From positions 1,612,001-1,676,000 of the forward strand of contig NZ_BQME02000002.1 in NCBI RefSeq assembly GCF_022180385.2: DNA of 64,000 nt, in the 5' to 3' direction. Position numbers and translations under genes: made by a program. Position 1 is the stretch's first letter; each line of letters opens with the position of its first letter. Source of the stretch: Paenibacillus sp. L3-i20. Lineage in GTDB: Bacteria; Bacillota; Bacilli; Paenibacillales; Paenibacillaceae. Under the pieces are notes generated by a model, which did no database searches, was not told the origin of the DNA, and saw only the letters and a program-made list of their open reading frames with translations. This document shows positions 55,931-64,000 of the stretch, one piece after another.

Positions 55931-56419
55931 ATGCGGACCATACAAAATGAAAAAGGATTAACTCTTGTTGAAGTAACTGCGGTACTTGTCTTAACGTTGA
56001 TCATTTTAAGCTCCCTCATCTATCTCCTGAACCATACGAATGCAGGGGTCAAAAATGTGAAGTCGAGGGAACAAATTATGCAACAATCACGAATGATAAC
56101 AGAGCATATCGTAGCTACGGTACGCGATGGTTTTATTATGGAAAACGACATTTCTACAGACCTTAAATTAACTAGTGGAACCCAAACTATAAAATACAAG
56201 TTCGATAACAGCACTAACACATTAGAAGTTGAGTCTAGTGATACAGGAATCACCCCAACAGATTCAAAGAAACTAGTATTATCAGATCAAGTATATTCCA
56301 TTGGCTTTAAAGTATTAGATGGTGAAATGGAAATCACTCTGACGATGATTTTGCCTAACAATGCTACGTACACAACTTCAACGATTGTTAATTCTATTAT
56401 TCGAAAACCTAGTAGTTAA
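55931..56419 (+). CDS. type IV prepilin-like minor pilin (PilW-like)
   Basis: 162 residues from ATG 55931 (GAGGGGTG upstream; an in-frame TTG at 55916 overlaps it). Leader MRTIQNEKG, mature start LTLVEVTAVLVLTLIILSSL with Glu5. The rest is beta-rich as in PilW/GspJ proteins. 56420-56548 holds nothing visible. Confidence 0.88.
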   Translation: MRTIQNEKGLTLVEVTAVLVLTLIILSSLIYLLNHTNAGVKNVKSREQIMQQSRMITEHIVATVRDGFIMENDISTDLKLTSGTQTIKYKFDNSTNTLEVESSDTGITPTDSKKLVLSDQVYSIGFKVLDGEMEITLTMILPNNATYTTSTIVNSIIRKPSS

Positions 56420-56548
56420 ATTCATAGTCGTAAGTCAGCAGTAAACATTACACTGATACATTCACATATGTTAGTACATATATAGTTAGTCTATAGAGAG
56501 TTGCTTTTGGCAGGTTTATAATGAACATAAGCGTTTAAACTAAGTCAA

Positions 56549-57313
56549 TCAACTGATATACCATCCGATTAATCGATCCCCCCACCAATAAGCACACAAC
56601 GCTCCTACCGCTATGTAAGGGCCAAATGGTATCGTAGTCCCTTTGGCATGACGACCTAAAGCCATTAACAATATTCCGCCAATCAGACCAATCACACTAG
56701 ATAAAAAGAGGCTTAGCAATGTTAGCTTCGTCCCTAGAATCAACCCGATAAAAACGTATAACTTAATATCTCCCCCACCCATTGCTTCTTTCTTCAATAG
56801 GTAACCCGCTAACAAACCAATCGCAAGCAGCGCCCCACTTCCCGCAACTGCACCAATCAAATAATCCCAAATCGGCAATGGATGAATGAAGAGCCGTATA
56901 ATAACGGCTCCCACCACACCCCAAGCAACTACAACATTCGGGATGATCATATCTGTTATATCTGTTTGCACAATAATTACTAGAATAGAAATAAGGAATA
57001 ATGAAGCTATTAGCTCAAGCTGCATTCCATAATGATAGGCTGAGTAGGCAAACAATAGCGCTGTGATTGGCTCCGCAGCAGCGTATCGCCACCATGTCAA
57101 GTTCCCACAAGAAGAACAACGCTTTTTTGAAAAGACTGCAATAATAGGTAGCCAGCCTGCTCTATGCTTCTTATTGACGCTTTTGCCAGACACACAATAA
57201 ATTGGAGGGAAGTGGGATAGCAGTCTGCTATCCCACTTGATTGCAATTCTATTAAGCACCCCGCCAAGCAGTAGCCCTAAGAAAGTAACTATTATTATGA
57301 GCGAAGGTGTCAT
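56549..57313 (-). CDS. pilD: prepilin peptidase (PilD/ComC-like)
   Basis: 254 residues, about eight membrane helices. Both catalytic aspartates: QTDITDMIIPN near 115-125 and GGGDIKLYVFIGL (GxGD) near 176-188. The cytosolic zinc loop is degenerate: the first CxxC has become CVSGKS while the second, KRCSSCGN, is kept. Cleaves prepilin leaders and methylates the new N-terminus. Last gene of pilB-T-C-A-D. Confidence 0.93.
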   Translation of the reverse strand: MTPSLIIIVTFLGLLLGGVLNRIAIKWDSRLLSHFPPIYCVSGKSVNKKHRAGWLPIIAVFSKKRCSSCGNLTWWRYAAAEPITALLFAYSAYHYGMQLELIASLFLISILVIIVQTDITDMIIPNVVVAWGVVGAVIIRLFIHPLPIWDYLIGAVAGSGALLAIGLLAGYLLKKEAMGGGDIKLYVFIGLILGTKLTLLSLFLSSVIGLIGGILLMALGRHAKGTTIPFGPYIAVGALCAYWWGDRLIGWYIS

Positions 57314-57359
57314 GTTCCAAATCCTTTATTAATAGAATTAAATAGATAAATATATTTCC

Positions 57360-57737
57360 CTATGGTTTAAGAGTAACTTTCCAGTTGCCTGTTGGATCGG
57401 CAGCTACATTAAAGATTGTTCTCTTATTCGCAGTATTATTCCAACTTGGATCCGCAACCAAATAGCCCTTCGCTACAAGGGTAGTCGCAATTACATGGTC
57501 TCCAGCTATTGTAGTTGTAGCTGTTGTTGTATTATTCGTCTCTAAATCCAAGATATAACGTTGAGCAGATTCAACTATAAGCTTAGCTGTAGCTTTATCC
57601 GCATTTTCTTTTGAATTTGCAATTGTATTACCTATCGCTGGAATAGCAATAGCCGCAATAATCCCCACAATAACCAATACCGCCAATAATTCGATTAGCG
57701 TCAAACCTTTTTCATTTCTTTTTAGAACTGCCAACAT
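57360..57737 (-). CDS. pilA: major pilin PilA-like
   Basis: 125 residues from ATG 57737 behind GAGAGGAG. Leader MLAVLKRNEKG, mature start LTLIELLAVLVIVGIIAAIA (Glu5), the typical N-terminal helix with Pro22, then a small Thr-rich globular domain. Lies between pilC and pilD, so probably the main pilus subunit. Confidence 0.92.
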   Translation of the reverse strand: MLAVLKRNEKGLTLIELLAVLVIVGIIAAIAIPAIGNTIANSKENADKATAKLIVESAQRYILDLETNNTTTATTTIAGDHVIATTLVAKGYLVADPSWNNTANKRTIFNVAADPTGNWKVTLKP

Positions 57738-57792
57738 AAACATTCTCCTCTCAATTTGAAAAAACAATCTATTTGGTAATGCAGTAAAGCCC

Positions 57793-59028
57793 TTAGAGAT
57801 AACCTTCCATCATCTTAAACGTTGGCATCATGACAGCCATGACGATAACGCCAACCACTCCCGTAAGGAGTAAAATCATAAGCGGTTCTATCAACACTTT
57901 CAGCCTGTCTGCCATCTGGTCAACATCTGCTTCGTAGAAGTCAGCAACTTTCTCCAGCATCTCTTCGATTGCTCCTGAGCGCTCGCCGATTGCCATCATT
58001 TGGACGACCATTGGCGGGAACAGCTTGGACTCTTTGAACGTATCAGCCATCGAGTTTCCGCTTACCACTTGATCCTTTACATCGTTAATGACTTTACCGA
58101 TAGCTGCATTGTTGACAACATTGGATACAATTGATAAGCCTTGCATCAATGGAATCGCAGCCGCAAGCAATGAGCTGAATGTACGGGAAAACCTTGCAAT
58201 AGCTTGTTTATGCCAAAGTGTCCCGAATACAGGAATCTTGAGCAGGAAATAATCTGTCCGTTGTCGCCCCTCTTCGGTGCGCCTTAGCAGCTTCCAAATT
58301 AGACTCGGCACAAACATCGATGCAATGACGATGTACCAATAACTTTGAATAAATTCACTTGTCGCCATTACAATTCTTGTCGGAAGGGGTAACTCCATTC
58401 CCATTCCTTCGAAGCTGGTTGCATATTGCGGAATAACAAACAACATCATGAATATAACGACTAACACCATCATAATAAGCATAATGACGGGATAGATCAT
58501 CGCTGACTTAACCTTCTCCCGAGTGTTTCTTTCTTTTTCGAAGAAAACGGCTAGTCGTTCAAGCATAATGTCCAAATTACCTGCTATCTCGCCAGCATGG
58601 ACCATCGAAACAAATACAGGACTGAACACAGTTGGATACGCCGAAACTGCATCAGAGAGCTGTTGTCCGCCTCGCATCTTCTCTGCTACTTCATCCAAAA
58701 TCTTCGATAGTGTCTTGCTCGCAGTTTGATCTCGGAGAATTTGAACAGCTTCTACAATGCTGACACCAGCGCGATACATCGTTGCCAATTGTCTGCAAAA
58801 TACAGTGAATTGGTCTGTCTTCACCCGAGGACCACCAAGCGATATTTCCTTATACAACGTCGTATCACTGGCATCTACTATGTCTGTGACCCAAAGTCCT
58901 TTTTCGCTGATTACCTCTCTAGCTCGTTGTATGGAGACTGCTTCAAGCATGCCAACTGATTTTTTGCCACCGGCTGTGACGGCCTTATACCGATACTTTG
59001 GCATTCCTACTCCACCTCCACATCGCAT
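57793..59028 (-). CDS. pilC: PilC/GspF-type inner membrane platform protein
   Basis: 411 residues. Two T2SSF repeats: FCRQLATMYRAGVSIVEAVQ near 71-90 and FSRTFSSLLAAAIPLMQGLS near 273-292, with three membrane helices (around 170-195, 220-240 and 378-400). N-terminal MPKYRYKAVTAGGKKSVGML. Anchors pilus polymerisation with PilB/PilT. ATG 59007 (MPKYRYKAV) is a likely alternative start. Confidence 0.94.
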   Translation of the reverse strand: MRCGGGVGMPKYRYKAVTAGGKKSVGMLEAVSIQRAREVISEKGLWVTDIVDASDTTLYKEISLGGPRVKTDQFTVFCRQLATMYRAGVSIVEAVQILRDQTASKTLSKILDEVAEKMRGGQQLSDAVSAYPTVFSPVFVSMVHAGEIAGNLDIMLERLAVFFEKERNTREKVKSAMIYPVIMLIMMVLVVIFMMLFVIPQYATSFEGMGMELPLPTRIVMATSEFIQSYWYIVIASMFVPSLIWKLLRRTEEGRQRTDYFLLKIPVFGTLWHKQAIARFSRTFSSLLAAAIPLMQGLSIVSNVVNNAAIGKVINDVKDQVVSGNSMADTFKESKLFPPMVVQMMAIGERSGAIEEMLEKVADFYEADVDQMADRLKVLIEPLMILLLTGVVGVIVMAVMMPTFKMMEGYL

Positions 59029-59045
59029 TGCTTAATGGTTCAAAA

Positions 59046-60113
59046 TTATATCTCTGCTAAACCAGGTAACGTTTCACGCGCTGCCTCAAGTGAAATTAAT
59101 CGCTTCTGGATGAGATCCCGAAGTGAATTTTCCATCGTCAGCATGCCAAGTGATCGATTGGTTTGCATCACGGAACGTACTTGATATACCTTCTCGGATC
59201 GAATCAAGTTCGACACGGCTGGACTATTAATTAATATCTCAAATGCGGCTACACGACCGCTGCGATCCATTCGAGGAACAAGTCTTTGAGAAATAATTCC
59301 GAGTAATACTGACGCTAGTTGTATTCTAATTTGTGCTTGCATGTTAGATGGGAACACATCAATGATCCGATCAATCGTCTGAGGTGCATCTGTCGTATGA
59401 AGTGTACCTAACACTAGATGCCCTGTCTCGGCTGCTGTAATAGCTGTACTTATCGTATCGAGATCACGAAGTTCTCCCACCAGAATGACATCTGGATCTT
59501 GTCTAAGTGCAGCCCTTAAGCCTGATGCAAATGAAGATGTATCTAGACCAACCTCACGCTGATTAACAAGTGATTTCTTATGATCGTGTATAAACTCGAT
59601 CGGGTCTTCCAGTGTAATGACATGTGCATTTTCTGTTCGATTCAGGTGATCGATCATAGATGCAAGTGTAGTCGACTTCCCGCTGCCAGTTGGTCCAGTA
59701 ACAAGAAGCAATCCTTGAGGTTTACTAATCCATTCCTTAGCAATGGTGGGCAATTGCAATTGCTCCATTGTAGGTATAGAGCTCGGCACGATACGAATTG
59801 CTAGTCCAACACTACCGCGTTGCTTATAAGCGTTAACCCGAAAACGAGATAATTTTGGAATACCATATGAAAAATCGACTTCCCCTTGCTCCATCAAACA
59901 TTCATATTGCAAATCCGTCATTAGTTCTCTAGCTAGGCTATGTGTTTGATGTTGATTTAGCAAAATAGCATTCATCGGCTTCAAACTACCATGTATTCGA
60001 AGTAAAACGGGAGAATTAACTGTAATATGTATGTCTGATGCACCCACATCATATGCTGCTTGAAGCATCTGCGCTGCACTCATCGTCCAATTATCCATTT
60101 CTAACGCTGTCAA
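59046..60113 (-). CDS. pilT: PilT twitching motility ATPase
   Basis: 355 residues. Walker A in LLVTGPTGSGKSTTLASM near 135-152, Asp box VITLEDPIEFIHD, Walker B-type DPDVILVGELRDLDTI and His box GHLVLGTLHTTDAPQTIDRI near 234-253. Disassembles the pilus to produce retraction. Overlaps pilB by 4 bp. Confidence 0.95.
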   Translation of the reverse strand: MTALEMDNWTMSAAQMLQAAYDVGASDIHITVNSPVLLRIHGSLKPMNAILLNQHQTHSLARELMTDLQYECLMEQGEVDFSYGIPKLSRFRVNAYKQRGSVGLAIRIVPSSIPTMEQLQLPTIAKEWISKPQGLLLVTGPTGSGKSTTLASMIDHLNRTENAHVITLEDPIEFIHDHKKSLVNQREVGLDTSSFASGLRAALRQDPDVILVGELRDLDTISTAITAAETGHLVLGTLHTTDAPQTIDRIIDVFPSNMQAQIRIQLASVLLGIISQRLVPRMDRSGRVAAFEILINSPAVSNLIRSEKVYQVRSVMQTNRSLGMLTMENSLRDLIQKRLISLEAARETLPGLAEI

Positions 60114-61798
60114 TGTTGTTCATCTCCTTGCCCAAGAACACGGAACACTTCGGAGAGGGTCGTAAATCCTGCGATAGCTTTGCTTAATGCATCTATCATT
60201 ATTGGGATCATCCCTTGCCTCAAAGCATGTGCATCGTATTCATGATCTGACGCTTTGGCCATGACCATTGATCTGAGTGTAGAATCCAGACTCAAAACCT
60301 CGTGAACTGCTATTCTTCCCTTATAACCTGTCCGACCGCAATTGGCGCAGCCTCCGCCTCGGAACAACTTTTCCTTGGGTAATCCACTCGACTCTAGTAT
60401 TGATGCTTCTTCGTCATTCGGTGTATACGAAATAGAACATTCCGTACATATCCGCCTCAAGAGACGTTGTGCGACGATACAATTAACAGATGAAGAAATA
60501 AGGAATGGCTCTACTCCCATGTCGATAAGTCGACTAATAGAGCTAACTGCACTATTCGTATGTAATGTACTTAATACAAGATGGCCTGTCATCGCTGCTC
60601 GAACAGCAATTTCTGCTGTCTCTGAGTCTCGAATTTCTCCGATCATAATGATGTTAGGATCTTGTCTAAGAATAGATCGAAGCCCTCTAGCAAACGTGAG
60701 TCCAGAAGTTGCATTTACTTGAACCTGATTAATTCCTTCTAGTTGAAACTCAACAGGGTCCTCTACTGTAATGATGTTGACATCATCACGATTCAAATGT
60801 GCTAAAGCAGAATACAATGTAGTAGACTTACCACTTCCCGTTGGGCCAGTTATAAGAATAACGCCATGAGCGCCCTCTATGCTGCTGCGGAACAACTTTT
60901 CATTCCGGGTTGAGAAGGACAACTTCGTTATATCTGCTAGAGAGTGTCCCAAATCCAATATACGAATAACGACCTTCTCACCATGAATGGTTGGCAATGT
61001 CGCTACACGAATATCCACCTTACGGTAATCAATTTCGAGCTCAACCCTGCCATCTTGCGGCAGCCTTCTCTCAGCAACATTTAAATTCGCCATAATTTTG
61101 ATCCGCGCTGCAATAATCGCATGCATTCCAGCAGGTAATGTCCGTTCTGTACGTATAACTCCGTCAACCCGATAACGAACACGGAAGTTGCTGTCCTGAG
61201 GATCGAGATGTATATCACTAGCTCCGAGCTGTACAGCCTGAGCAATAATGCCATTCACCGTCTTAACAACTGGCGAATCCTCATCCTTAATGGCAGTATC
61301 TTCATCCAAATCCCTAAGCTGAAGATTTTGTGTGATTTGTTCTATTGTGTCTTGTAAGCCATAGTACCGATTAATAGCGTTGACAAGCTCATGTTTGGAG
61401 GCAATCACAGGTTCTATTCGCAAACCTGTAGCAATGCGTATTTCATCAATGGCGAAGTAGTCCAGTGGGTCAGCCATAGCAAGCACAAGCTTATTACCCT
61501 CTATTCGTAATGGAATAACACAGTGCTGGTCTGCAAGCTTCTGGGAAATGAGGCCCACGATCTTCGGATCAATTTTATATCGAAATAGTTGTACGTGGGG
61601 TATGCCAAGCTGAAATTCCAAAGCTTCGATAAACTGCTGCTGCGTTATAAACTCCATAGAAATAAGAGTATCGCCCAGCCTCATCTTCGTATTACGCTGC
61701 CTTTCAAGTGCTAATTTCAGTTGCTCTTCCGTTATTAAGCCGGACTCTAGCAACAAATCTCCGATTCTTTTGCGGGCAGCCGACATCTCCATCACCAA
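60110..61798 (-). CDS. pilB: PilB pilus extension ATPase
   Basis: 562 residues. MshEN/GspE N-terminal domain (RIGDLLLESGLITEEQLKLA) which in some family members binds cyclic di-GMP; Walker A ILITGPTGSGKSTTLYSALA near 322-341, Walker B DPNIIMIGEIRDSETAEI, His box TGHLVLSTLHTNSAVSSISR, and the zinc tetracysteine CTEC ... CANC near 465-505. First gene of the operon. Confidence 0.96.
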   Translation of the reverse strand: MVMEMSAARKRIGDLLLESGLITEEQLKLALERQRNTKMRLGDTLISMEFITQQQFIEALEFQLGIPHVQLFRYKIDPKIVGLISQKLADQHCVIPLRIEGNKLVLAMADPLDYFAIDEIRIATGLRIEPVIASKHELVNAINRYYGLQDTIEQITQNLQLRDLDEDTAIKDEDSPVVKTVNGIIAQAVQLGASDIHLDPQDSNFRVRYRVDGVIRTERTLPAGMHAIIAARIKIMANLNVAERRLPQDGRVELEIDYRKVDIRVATLPTIHGEKVVIRILDLGHSLADITKLSFSTRNEKLFRSSIEGAHGVILITGPTGSGKSTTLYSALAHLNRDDVNIITVEDPVEFQLEGINQVQVNATSGLTFARGLRSILRQDPNIIMIGEIRDSETAEIAVRAAMTGHLVLSTLHTNSAVSSISRLIDMGVEPFLISSSVNCIVAQRLLRRICTECSISYTPNDEEASILESSGLPKEKLFRGGGCANCGRTGYKGRIAVHEVLSLDSTLRSMVMAKASDHEYDAHALRQGMIPIMIDALSKAIAGFTTLSEVFRVLGQGDEQH

Positions 61799-61852
61799 CC
61801 AATAGGTATTTTAACCTAATCATTATTTTGAAAACCAATAAGTTTACTACTA

Positions 61853-61882
61853 ATTTTAAACAGTATTTCGGGGTTCTGTCAA
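61853..61882 (-). promoter_or_regulatory. promoter of the pilB-T-C-A-D operon
   Basis: Minus strand TTGACA (61882-61877), 18-bp spacer, TAAAAT (61858-61853). The remaining AT-rich stretch 61883-62215 holds no gene or riboswitch that I can recognise. Confidence 0.75.
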
Positions 61883-62237
61883 TGACTATAGTCCTATTAA
61901 TGGGCTGAATTGTCTATTTAAATTAATTAAATCGACAAACTTTCTCGGATATTAAAAAAAATAGCAATAAAACAAATAAAGTCATAGGAATTAGTCCCCA
62001 TGGTCTTATCTATTTAATGCTGATTTTTTTACTTAACCGACGCCTTTAGTGCATATTGAAAATTGTTAATATAGATCCGACAAAAATGCCGTTACATCGA
62101 CACTTTCGCTTTACTTAAGACATAATTCGACTGATTATTACGATATCACTTCTCGCTGAACAAACACTTTACACACTTTTTTTAGGCATTTAGACCTATA
62201 AATATGCACCAATATTTGCGTTAATAAAAAGAAATTA

Positions 62238-62246
62238 TGGTATACT
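62238..62246 (+). promoter_or_regulatory. extended -10 promoter placing transcription start at the MFS start codon
   Basis: TGGTATACT: extended TG at 62238 and TATACT at 62241-62246. A weak TTGCGT lies 19 bp upstream. The expected start of transcription, about 7 nt on, coincides with the ATG at 62253. Confidence 0.6.
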
Positions 62247-62252
62247 ATCGTT

Positions 62253-63446
62253 ATGGAACAGTGGAAAAAGAATCTAATCGTCTTATGGTTTGGGCAGTTT
62301 CTGGTAATGGCCGGAATGACAATGATCATCCCTTTTTTGACGCTTTATTTACAATTTGAACTTGGGCTATCCGATCCCCATGAGATCGGCGTATGGGCTG
62401 GCGTTATTTTTGCTGGAAACTTCGTAACTGCGTTTATTTTTCAACCGATATGGGGCAAGCTTGCTGACCGATACGGCCGTAAGATGATGCTTCTTCGTTC
62501 AGGATTCGGTATGGCTATCGTCATGGTGCTGATGGGCTTCGCTACTAGTCCTTGGCATCTTCTTTTGCTTCGTATGTTGAATGGAACTATTTCGGGCTTT
62601 AATCCTGCTTCCATTGCACTTATTTCGGCAACGACTCCTAAGGAACGCATGGGGTTTGCGATGGGTTCTATCCAATCAGGGGCAATGGCCGGAACAATTC
62701 TTGGGCCTTTTATTGGAGGATTGCTTGCAGATGCGGTTGGCTTTAGACCTATCTTCTACATTACAGGAGCATTATTATTTATTGCTTCATTGTTAGCTTT
62801 GTTCGTCGTGAAAGAATCCTTTGACTTAGCTAAGGCTGCGGCTCGTGTACAAACTTCCGTCATTGAAGGATTTAAACAAATTAGTCGCATTCCTCAGTTA
62901 ATGGCTCTCTTTGGAGTAACATTCCTTATCCAGTTCGCAAATATGAGCCCAATGACATTAATACCGCTTTTTGTACAAGATCTTCATGGCAGCACGCAAA
63001 ACATCGCATTTCTTGCTGGGTTTGTTGGAGCTGCAACTGGTCTGTCTAATATGATTGCATCGCCGATACTAGGGAAATTAAGCGATAAAATTGGTGCAGA
63101 GCGAGTGCTCGCCGTGTCGCTTGTTGGTGCTGCGCTAGCCTTCATTCCACAAGCTTTTGCTGAAACGGTATGGCAACTTGTGCTTGCCCGCTTCGGATTA
63201 GGCCTATTTTTGGGTGGACTCATCCCTGCTGTTAACGCTTTGATACGTACATATACCCCTGACGGAATGGAGAGCCGAGCTTACAGCTTCAACACAAGTA
63301 CGCTCAGTCTAGGCAATATGGTCGGGCCAATAACAGGCGGAGCATTATCTGGATATATTGGTATTCAAGGCTTATTCTTAGTTTCTTGTGTACTAATGCT
63401 GCTCAATGGAGCTTGGGTGTGGCTATCACTACTGAAACGGAAATAA
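62253..63446 (+). CDS. MFS multidrug exporter (MdtG/YttB-like)
   Basis: 397 residues, 12 membrane helices. Motif A in GKLADRYGRKMMLLRSG near 70-86 and its second-half copy LGKLSDKIGAERVLAVSLVG; SGAMAGTILGPFIGGLLADA is motif C of drug:H+ antiporters. There is no ribosome site before the ATG, consistent with a leaderless mRNA. Substrate not predictable. Confidence 0.9.
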   Translation: MEQWKKNLIVLWFGQFLVMAGMTMIIPFLTLYLQFELGLSDPHEIGVWAGVIFAGNFVTAFIFQPIWGKLADRYGRKMMLLRSGFGMAIVMVLMGFATSPWHLLLLRMLNGTISGFNPASIALISATTPKERMGFAMGSIQSGAMAGTILGPFIGGLLADAVGFRPIFYITGALLFIASLLALFVVKESFDLAKAAARVQTSVIEGFKQISRIPQLMALFGVTFLIQFANMSPMTLIPLFVQDLHGSTQNIAFLAGFVGAATGLSNMIASPILGKLSDKIGAERVLAVSLVGAALAFIPQAFAETVWQLVLARFGLGLFLGGLIPAVNALIRTYTPDGMESRAYSFNTSTLSLGNMVGPITGGALSGYIGIQGLFLVSCVLMLLNGAWVWLSLLKRK

Positions 63447-63777
63447 ACTGTCTAAATTCAGCTGCAACACAGAACTCGATGTTAAAAAGCTAGTCCTTGA
63501 AAAGCTACCTTGTGTAACGAATTAATTTAAGTACTCCTCAAAAAATAATGAAGATAGCTTAATTTATGGATTTTATAGACACTTTTTACAACTATCATAT
63601 ATTATTGATATGAGCATCATTGTATATGATAGTTCTCTTGATCCATTTAAGGGGCAATTTATTACTAGACATTTTATAGAACCCAACATACGTAGATTCA
63701 GTCGAAATTTTTACATTGACTGTAAAAATTAAACTGTCGGTCGGATAGACGAGAAAATGAAGTTGAGGTGATCGTAT
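63447..63777. other. non-coding region with two large palindromes
   Basis: No gene seen. ACTATCATATA (63591-63601) and TATATGATAGT (63623-63633) form an 11-bp inverted repeat with a 21-nt loop. AATTTTTACA (63706-63715) and TGTAAAAATT (63721-63730) form a 10-bp hairpin with a 5-nt loop, about 48 bp before the deacetylase start. They may be operators or a terminator for the MFS gene. Confidence 0.6.
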
Positions 63778-64000
63778 TTGACTCGAGGTCCCGACTATTT
63801 GTTAGAAATAAAGGGTCTTTCACAGACGTTGACCGATGAGAAATGGGAATGCATGGTGATGTGGCGAAAGAAAATGTTTGAGTTTGTAAGGAACCGAAAT
63901 GAAAGTGTCTTCCTAAATGGACCAGATAAAAAAATGATAGCATTATCCTTTGATGACGGACCTGATTTAACGGTGACACCCGGAATTGTTAAACTATTAA
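63778..64000 (+). CDS. polysaccharide deacetylase, N-terminal part (cut by window edge)
   Basis: TTG 63778 lies after GAGGTGAT; the frame is open to the edge (74 codons). The segment KKMIALSFDDGPDLTVTPGI carries the NodB motif 1 (first Asp of the TFDDGP pattern). Family members remove acetyl from peptidoglycan or chitin-like sugars. The preceding 50 residues have no signal peptide. Confidence 0.85.
   Translation, partial: MTRGPDYLLEIKGLSQTLTDEKWECMVMWRKKMFEFVRNRNESVFLNGPDKKMIALSFDDGPDLTVTPGIVKLL

Noticed and set aside
61883..62215. Cyclic di-GMP riboswitch upstream of pilB
   Set aside because: Known in some Firmicutes pilus operons, but no conserved core could be found in this AT-rich stretch.

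Overview
The window looks like the chromosome of a low-to-mid GC Gram-positive of the Paenibacillus/Bacillales type. Evidence: strong AGGAGG ribosome sites, the Gram-positive haem genes hemE-hemH-hemY, a Firmicutes-style type IV pilus cluster, a YolD protein under a Bacillus-type SOS box, and an endolysin with an S-layer-homology domain. No rRNA, tRNA or CRISPR array was seen.

1-40,196 is a large integrated mobile element cut by the left edge. Its right end is a large serine integrase abutting the 3' remnant of an MFS transporter gene. The 5' half of that gene is not in the window, so the left end lies outside. From the left: a conjugation/partition-like module (M23 peptidase, VirB2-like membrane protein, ParM/ParR); small accessory genes (HTH, AP2-domain protein, small wHTH); an intact IS3-family element (IS150 group) sitting exactly in the loop of a terminator hairpin; then a complete skin/PBSX-like contractile-tail prophage read on the minus strand. 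In transcription order this runs: ParB-like protein and C5 methylase, terminase, portal, MuF, scaffold, capsid, connectors, sheath, tube, frameshifted chaperone, tape measure, baseplate, fibre, XhlA, endolysin, holin. Cargo genes include an OafA-type acyltransferase, a glycosidase-like tailspike, an FN3/LamG protein and a membrane protein inside the tail operon.

36.1-38.5 kb is the control region. A divergent promoter pair separates an XRE regulator plus integrase (+) from a minus-strand early operon of tiny proteins. Directly after the stop codon of the last of these lies a full-consensus type I hammerhead ribozyme, followed by a separately promoted, highly structured RNA of about 300 nt and then an SOS-boxed yolD. 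Two further short structured RNAs with their own promoters and terminators lie on the plus strand at 28.86 and 36.17 kb.

40.2-64.0 kb is ordinary chromosome: methyltransferase, small proteins, oligoendopeptidase F, DUF92 membrane protein, glycerophosphodiesterase, CapA-like protein, haem genes hemE-hemH-hemY, two type IV pilus operons (pilB-T-C-A-D; a beta-solenoid minor pilin with pilM-N-O) with two divergent prepilins, an MdtG-like MFS exporter with a probably leaderless mRNA, and the start of a polysaccharide deacetylase.
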